Shown here: positions 59,086 through 64,000 of the stretch, piece by piece
How the letters are laid out: the number at the start of each line of letters is the position of its first letter
Position numbering within the stretch: position 1 is the first letter of the stretch
DNA from: JAJRPT01 sp964465945
Lineage (GTDB): Bacteria; Bacteroidota; Ignavibacteria; Kapaibacteriales; UBA2268
NCBI GenBank assembly: GCA_964465945.1
Contig: CAYXMM010000005.1
Location: forward strand, 62,001-126,000
Length of the DNA: 64,000 nucleotides
Reading direction: 5' to 3'
Notes under the pieces: generated by a model
Seen by the model: the letters and a program-made list of their open reading frames with translations, nothing else
Databases searched by the model: none
What the model was told of the DNA's origin: nothing
Made by a program: the position numbers and the translations under genes

Positions 59086-59385
59086 TTAATCTAATAATGA
59101 ATCGTTAACTTTTGAAGTGAATTCTGGTGATGGTTTAAAAACAGGTACAAATCTTTTATCTAAAGGAACTTCCTCACCTGTTTTTGGATTTCTTGCCATT
59201 CTTGGTTTTCTACTTTTGCTATTGAAAACACCAAAACCTCTTAATTCAATTCTTTCGCCAGTAGCTACTGTATCAATGATAAATTGAAACATTCCTTCAA
59301 CAACAGTTTTTGTCTCAACTTTTGTTAAACCTGTTTCCTCAGCGATTTTATTCACTATGTCCGCTTTTGTTACGCTTTTTCCCAT
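59086..59385 (-). CDS. hup: HU-family DNA-binding protein
   Basis: A protein of 99 residues. TKADIVNKIAEETGLTKVET, the core IELRGFGVF, the beta-arm start SRKPRMARNPKTGEEV and PVFKPSPEF with the F-K-P-S tip partner are standard for HU/IHF. It bends and compacts DNA. First gene of a two-gene transcript with the COX24 protein. Confidence 0.95.
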   Translation of the reverse strand: MGKSVTKADIVNKIAEETGLTKVETKTVVEGMFQFIIDTVATGERIELRGFGVFNSKSRKPRMARNPKTGEEVPLDKRFVPVFKPSPEFTSKVNDSLLD

Positions 59386-59440
59386 AGTACCTTTTCTATT
59401 TAACTATTAAACAATTTTGATTTTTTCATTTTCAGAATTA

Positions 59441-59448
59441 CAAATATA
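59441..59448 (-). promoter_or_regulatory. -7 box of the HU gene
   Basis: On the minus strand TATATTTG fits TAnnTTTG and lies 55 bases before the ATG. No clear -33 element was found. Confidence 0.4.
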
Positions 59449-59577
59449 ACAACAACTTATTTAAAATAAAAATATTAGAGCATAATTTTTATTAAACTTC
59501 TATTTGTAATTTACAATAAGCAAAAATAAGATAAATTTTATTATTTTTGAATAATTTATTTAAAAAAAGGAGGCAAA

Positions 59578-61617
59578 ATGATAAAAACATTAATTGTAGG
59601 TTTTTTACTATATTTTAATTTTAATTTATTTTCTCAATCAATTTATAAAGTGCAACCGGATGTAAGTTCTTGTAAAGAAGGCGAATTAACGGATGCAGAA
59701 AAAGAAAAAGCACTTAATTATGTTAATAGGATAAGGTCAATGCACGGAATACCTCCGGTAGAATATGACTATAGTGGCGATAAATATGCACAAAAAGGTG
59801 CTTTAGTTACAGTTGCAAATAGAGCATTGTCTCATCAACCTCCTTCAAACTGGTCTTGCTTTTCCCAGGACGCTTATTATGGAAATGAAAATTCAAACTT
59901 ATTTATTTTTATGTCAAGTGGTCAGTCAAATATTAGTTCAGAAGTAGGGTTTATTAATTGGATGATAGATGAAAGTGTTGAAAGTTTAGGACATAGAAGA
60001 GCGATAATTAACCCTTTTGTTGATAAAATGTCCTTTGGTAGAGTTGATGGCAATGTTGGCGGATACAATGTTACTGGAATGAACTTTAAATATATGGATA
60101 ATTTAGGAGCAAATATTGCAAGCACAAATATTGACTATGTTGCTTATCCACAAGGAAACTATGATAAAAATTATTTCCAAAATGGTTGGTATTTATCATT
60201 CCATGCAATAGGCGATAAAGTGAATTGGTATAATAATAATATGGATTATTCTGCAACAACTATTTCAATGAAAGATTCTAAAGGTAATACCATTGGAGTT
60301 AATAGTATAGAATCTGATAACTCTGGCGGTGGTGCATTAACTAACATGATTAAATGGAAATGCTCTGATTTGAATTATTATGAAACTTATTCAGTTGAAA
60401 TTAAAAATGTAAAATTCAATGGTGCATCTAAAAATTACTCATATACATTTATTCTTGGCGATGGTCCTGGTGGAAATGTGGTAATGCCGACTTTGCTTAC
60501 ACCTGCTCAAAATGCTACTAATGTTAAGTTAAATCAAGCGTTTACTTGGTCAAATGACGATAATAACTATATATATAATGTTCAAATATCAGAACAAAGT
60601 AATTTCTCAAGTTTAGTCGAAGATAAAACAAATTTTTCAGGTCATTCTTATGTATCTACTATGCTTGCAAACGAGAAGACATATTACTGGAGAGTGCAAG
60701 CTTTAGATGGAGGAAAAAGAAGTAGTTGGAGTAATGTATATTCATTTACTACTGAAAAATATAGCCCTCAAACCCCAAATTTAATTTCACCAGTTAATAA
60801 GGATATTTCAGTAAGAATTAAACCATATTTTGAATGGGAGAAAGTAAACGACAAATTAAAATATGATATAATGGTCGGAGATAGAGCAACGTTTTCACTT
60901 AAGTTAGTCGATGAAAAGAATATCTCTTCTAATACATTTAATTCAATTTCTGCTAACTTGAAACCAGATAAAAAATATTTTTGGAGAGTTAGGTCGGTTG
61001 ATGGGACTATTGCTGGAGATTGGTCTGAGATTTACGAATTTACAACTCCACCATTGCCAACATCAATTTCTTTAGTTAGTCCAACAGAAAATAGTACATT
61101 GGCGTTTTATAATGATTGGAATTTTATTTGGGAAAGAAGTGATAATGCAACTAATTATTTATTAAGTGTTTATGAATTAGATGAGCAAGGAAACACAATT
61201 AGTTCAACAGACTATAACACTGATGATATTAAATTTACGCTCAGTCAAGACAAACCAGCAAATAGAGAGAAATTAAATGCTTGGAGTGTAACTGCAATGA
61301 ATAGTGATATAGTTGGAGTGAAGAGTGAGACTCGTAAATTTAATATTACAATGACTGGTGTAAGTAGAGAAATAAGTACTGATGAAATGAACGTATATCC
61401 AAACCCTGTAACAAATCAGCTTAATATTGATGTTGTAGATAATTCACTTTTAAATAGTAATTACGAAATTTATGATGTTAATGGTAACAAAGTAGAAGAA
61501 GGCAAATTTACAAATAAACAACATACAATTAATTTTGAAAATTTCATAGCTGGAACGTATATTATACTAATCGATAATAATAAACTTAAATATTACACAA
61601 AAGTAATTAAACAATAA
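59578..61617 (+). CDS. Secreted CAP-domain protein with fibronectin-like repeats and type IX tail
   Basis: A protein of 679 residues with a strong binding site (AAAGGAGGCAAA). A signal peptide ends near FSQS. Residues 35-200 form a CAP/SCP-like domain (LNYVNRIRSMHGIPPVEYD, NRALSHQPP, ESLGHRRAIINPF). Three fibronectin-like units follow (about 300-510), each with a YYWRVQALDG / YFWRVRSVDG type strand. The C-terminus has VYPNPVTNQLNIDV and FIAGTYIILIDNNKLKYYTK, a clear type IX sorting domain. Probably exported to or through the outer membrane. Confidence 0.9.
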   Translation: MIKTLIVGFLLYFNFNLFSQSIYKVQPDVSSCKEGELTDAEKEKALNYVNRIRSMHGIPPVEYDYSGDKYAQKGALVTVANRALSHQPPSNWSCFSQDAYYGNENSNLFIFMSSGQSNISSEVGFINWMIDESVESLGHRRAIINPFVDKMSFGRVDGNVGGYNVTGMNFKYMDNLGANIASTNIDYVAYPQGNYDKNYFQNGWYLSFHAIGDKVNWYNNNMDYSATTISMKDSKGNTIGVNSIESDNSGGGALTNMIKWKCSDLNYYETYSVEIKNVKFNGASKNYSYTFILGDGPGGNVVMPTLLTPAQNATNVKLNQAFTWSNDDNNYIYNVQISEQSNFSSLVEDKTNFSGHSYVSTMLANEKTYYWRVQALDGGKRSSWSNVYSFTTEKYSPQTPNLISPVNKDISVRIKPYFEWEKVNDKLKYDIMVGDRATFSLKLVDEKNISSNTFNSISANLKPDKKYFWRVRSVDGTIAGDWSEIYEFTTPPLPTSISLVSPTENSTLAFYNDWNFIWERSDNATNYLLSVYELDEQGNTISSTDYNTDDIKFTLSQDKPANREKLNAWSVTAMNSDIVGVKSETRKFNITMTGVSREISTDEMNVYPNPVTNQLNIDVVDNSLLNSNYEIYDVNGNKVEEGKFTNKQHTINFENFIAGTYIILIDNNKLKYYTKVIKQ

Positions 61618-61619
61618 TT

Positions 61620-62261
61620 ATGAAAGAAAACTTAAATGATTTAAGAGTTAATTATAATAAATTTGAATTAAATGAAGAAGATTTAAGTAATGACCCTTTT
61701 GATTTATTTAAAAATTGGTTCGAGATTGCAAGGCAGGAGAAAGAGATTTTAGAACCGAATGCTATGATTCTTGCAACAGTTAATGAAAATAGCCAACCAA
61801 GCGCTAGAGTTGTGCTGTTAAAGGAATATAACTCAGAAGGATTTGTTTTTTTTACAAATTATAATTCTAAAAAGGGTAGAGAGTTAGTTCAAAATCCAAA
61901 TGCATCAATTTTGTTCTTTTGGGAGTCTTTGTTTCGGCAAATTAGAATAGAAGGAGTGGCTAGTAAAGTTTCTCGAGAAGAAACTGAATTATACTTTAAC
62001 TCAAGACCTTATGAATCAAGAATTGGTGCTATTGCGTCGAATCAAAGTTCAATGTTAGATTCAAGAAATACATTAGAAAAAAAATATTCAGAATTACAAG
62101 AAATGTATCCAGATAATCCAAGTTGTCCTGAGAACTGGGGAGGATTTATTCTAAAACCTACATATTTTGAGTTTTGGCAGGGGAGACAAAGCCGTCTTCA
62201 TGACAGAGTGATTTATAAATTAAAAGAAAAAGTCTGGGAGATAGGTAGATTATACCCTTAA
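61620..62261 (+). CDS. pdxH: Pyridoxamine 5'-phosphate oxidase
   Basis: A protein of 213 residues. MILATVNENSQPSARVVLLK, FFTNYNSKKGRELVQNP, FFWESLFRQIRIEG and the C-terminal PTYFEFWQGRQSRLHDRVIY with IGRLYP are the full PdxH signature, including FMN and PLP contacts. Makes PLP from PNP or PMP. It starts two bases after the stop of the CAP gene. Confidence 0.97.
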   Translation: MKENLNDLRVNYNKFELNEEDLSNDPFDLFKNWFEIARQEKEILEPNAMILATVNENSQPSARVVLLKEYNSEGFVFFTNYNSKKGRELVQNPNASILFFWESLFRQIRIEGVASKVSREETELYFNSRPYESRIGAIASNQSSMLDSRNTLEKKYSELQEMYPDNPSCPENWGGFILKPTYFEFWQGRQSRLHDRVIYKLKEKVWEIGRLYP

Positions 62262-62268
62262 TTTTAAA

Positions 62269-62973
62269 ATGATTGAAATAACAGAAAAAAGAAAAAAAAT
62301 AGCAATTATATCAGTATATTCACTGGTATCAATAATTTTGCTTCAATTTGAGTTAGGGCGATATATTTTTTACCCTTTCACAATATTAGGTACTTGGTTT
62401 CATGAAATGTCACACGGATTTATGTCGTTGATTATGGGAGGAAGCTTCCACCAATTAGAAATAAACTCTGATGGTTCAGGTGTTGCATTGACTTCAGGGG
62501 ACTATTTTATAGGTGATTTGGCAAGGGGATTTGTTGCTCTTGCCGGTCCTATCGGTCCAACGATAGCTGGTGCGATATTTATAATTGCATCTAAAGAAGA
62601 AAAAACATCAAAAATCGCATTAATATTGTTATCAATATTATTAATTAGTTCTTCAATAATATGGGTAAGGAACTGGTTTGGTACACCTATAATTTTATTA
62701 TTTGGTGTGTTGTGTGCTTACTCTTCTATAAAAGGTAGTATTAAATTACAAAAGAACTTAATCCTATTTTTAGGGATACAAGCTTGTATCAGTGTATATA
62801 TGTCAATTTCATACTTGATGATTGAGTCATTTGACAAAAATGGTGAAGTGATGATGTCCGATACTGGGAATATGGAAAAGTATCTATTCCTGCCTAATCA
62901 AGTGTGGGGATGCATTATTATTTTTGTATCGTTTTTTGCAATATGGAGATCATTCAAATATCTTCTTAAATAA
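62269..62973 (+). CDS. M50B-like integral membrane metallopeptidase
   Basis: A protein of 234 residues with five or six membrane helices. HEMSH (45-49) is the zinc-binding HExxH at the end of a helix, followed by GFMSLIMGG. FVALAGPIGPTIAGAIF is the second conserved segment, in the region where M50-type proteases have their third ligand. Similar to the M50B-like family found as single genes. The substrate is unknown. A spacer of about 230 bases without a gene follows. Confidence 0.82.
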   Translation: MIEITEKRKKIAIISVYSLVSIILLQFELGRYIFYPFTILGTWFHEMSHGFMSLIMGGSFHQLEINSDGSGVALTSGDYFIGDLARGFVALAGPIGPTIAGAIFIIASKEEKTSKIALILLSILLISSSIIWVRNWFGTPIILLFGVLCAYSSIKGSIKLQKNLILFLGIQACISVYMSISYLMIESFDKNGEVMMSDTGNMEKYLFLPNQVWGCIIIFVSFFAIWRSFKYLLK

Positions 62974-63205
62974 TTGGTTAAAATTATTCTTTTAATAATA
63001 TTATTAACCATACATTTTTACTTAATAAAAATATATAAATCATATAACTTTAATAATATCAAAAGAATATTAAATATTTTAAAACTTGGCATTGTTTTTA
63101 AAGATGTATTAGAAAATATTGGAAATTAAACAAAAAAGAATAATATTAAACTTTTTTGCTTACTTATCCGATATATAAATAAGTATAACTACTGAAAAAA
63201 ATATT

Positions 63206-63850
63206 ATGGCAGAATTAACAGAAAATCAAGAACCTGAGAAAGTAGAAAGTAAAAAGAAAAAGTCTGGTGAAAAGCAAGGAATGTCCTTGACTACGGTTAT
63301 TATTCTTGTACTTTCTGTTGTTGTCGTTCAAGCTGTGTTATTCATACTTATTTATAAGTTTGTACTGAAAACACCTGAGAATGCAGAAGATCCCAAAAAC
63401 AAAAGTAAGACTGAGAAGCATGCTAAAGACGACCCAATGGCAAGTGGTAAAATGTCTGAAATAGATGAACAAGAACAAGAGTTTATTGCTGGAGATGAAC
63501 ATCGCGATTATGTTGAAACAGACAGGATCACTACAAATCCATTAAATTCTTCTAAGTTTGTTGCAATTAGAGTTTACCTTGAGTTTAGAGTCCATCCTTC
63601 ATTATTTGAAATCTTAACACCTGAAGACCAAGCGGAAGAAAAACTTAAAAAAGATGGTCCATATATGGCTAAAATTTTAGCAAATACTCGGGCTATCGTT
63701 ATAGAGCAAGTTGGGAAGATGACAGAACCTGAAATACTTGGAAACAAGGAGACTTTAAGAGTAAATATTGAAAAGGCATTGAAAGAGCTGTTTCAAAAGA
63801 AAAAGATTTTTTTACGTGAAGTTAAATTCACAGAATTTATTATGCAATAA
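63206..63850 (+). CDS. fliL: Flagellar basal-body protein FliL
   Basis: A protein of 214 residues. A charged start, one membrane helix (VIILVLSVVVVQAVLFILIY), an acidic/basic linker and the periplasmic FliL domain (FVAIRVYLEFRVHPSLFEIL, ending IFLREVKFTEFIMQ). It supports the stator around the MS ring. The next gene is fliM, the usual flagellar order. Confidence 0.88.
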   Translation: MAELTENQEPEKVESKKKKSGEKQGMSLTTVIILVLSVVVVQAVLFILIYKFVLKTPENAEDPKNKSKTEKHAKDDPMASGKMSEIDEQEQEFIAGDEHRDYVETDRITTNPLNSSKFVAIRVYLEFRVHPSLFEILTPEDQAEEKLKKDGPYMAKILANTRAIVIEQVGKMTEPEILGNKETLRVNIEKALKELFQKKKIFLREVKFTEFIMQ

Positions 63851-63890
63851 GTATATTGTATAGTTAATTTAATTAGGACAATGAATTTTT

Positions 63891-64000
63891 ATGTCAGATG
63901 TTTTATCACAAAATGAAATAGATAATCTTCTCTCTGATATGTCCTCCGGGACTGTCGATGTAGATGAGATTTTGACGAGTAAGAATGTTAGAGGCGAAAT
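63891..64000 (+). CDS. fliM: Flagellar switch protein FliM (3' truncated by window)
   Basis: Only the first 36 codons are present: SDVLSQNEIDNLLSDMSSGT is the EIDNLL CheY-P-binding motif at the FliM N-terminus. AGGA lies 12 bases upstream. Together with fliL it shows the start of a flagellar operon that runs out of the window. Confidence 0.92.
   Translation, partial: MSDVLSQNEIDNLLSDMSSGTVDVDEILTSKNVRGE

Overview
The window is AT-rich DNA (roughly 30% G+C by eye) from a member of the Bacteroidota/Chlorobiota group. The host half encodes proteins with type IX secretion C-terminal sorting regions (56610-58742, 59578-61617), a 29-residue COX24-domain basic protein next to HU, and promoters with the TAnnTTTG -7 box. 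It ends in flagellar genes (fliL, then the start of fliM at 63891). Flagella together with type IX signals point to an Ignavibacteria/Kapabacteria-like lineage rather than a classical Bacteroides or Flavobacterium. That placement is inference.

Positions 1 to about 28,935 are the right part of a prophage or phage-derived integrated element; its left end lies outside the window. It opens with a portal protein fused to a Mu gpF-like minor head domain (5' end missing) and a gpG-like morphogenesis protein, both on +. A long, tightly packed early region follows on the minus strand. From the repressor side it reads: a Cro-like HTH protein, small genes, RecT, YqaJ exonuclease, many small unknown proteins, an adenine methyltransferase, a protein with a DnaA-domain-IV-like C-terminus, an SF2 helicase, an HD phosphohydrolase, an HNH nuclease, a Lin1244/DUF4373 replication protein, DnaB, a VRR-NUC nuclease and a Mor-like activator. 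Two unusual cassettes close this side: an amidoligase operon with two gamma-glutamylcyclotransferase-like genes (4144-6268), and a trio of a STAS-like/GHKL ATPase, a DUF4325 protein and a small membrane protein (2152-3981). Facing the early region is a LexA-type repressor. Its operon continues into secreted proteins and a lipoprotein DNA/RNA endonuclease, which look like lysogenic-conversion genes. After decayed remnants (a second gpG 3' end and a headless membrane protein) come a tyrosine integrase and a candidate attR that looks like a tRNA 3' end with its terminator.

Positions 28,936-64,000 are chromosomal. They hold a repeat-rich spacer; miaB; an SppA-type protease; a glutathione peroxidase; an envelope polysaccharide locus (rfbB, wecB, SLBB export protein, Wzi-like protein); moxR and DUF58; and a minus-strand operon of mechanosensitive channel, PLP decarboxylase, PgpH-like 7TM-HD phosphohydrolase and Xer recombinase. 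A Crp/Fnr-family regulator with a palindrome in front of an alpha/beta hydrolase follows, then dapF and an inositol monophosphatase, a second polysaccharide export pair (SLBB plus Wzz-like), PBP4-type dacB, a lone sugar-ABC permease, secreted type IX cargo, HU with the COX24 protein, a CAP-domain secreted protein, pdxH, an M50B-like membrane peptidase, fliL and fliM.

The most interesting material is in the element: the STAS/GHKL/DUF4325/membrane trio, the amidoligase-GGCT operon, the repressor-linked secreted nuclease operon, a frameshifted zinc-knuckle gene, and several scars of recombination between related phages.
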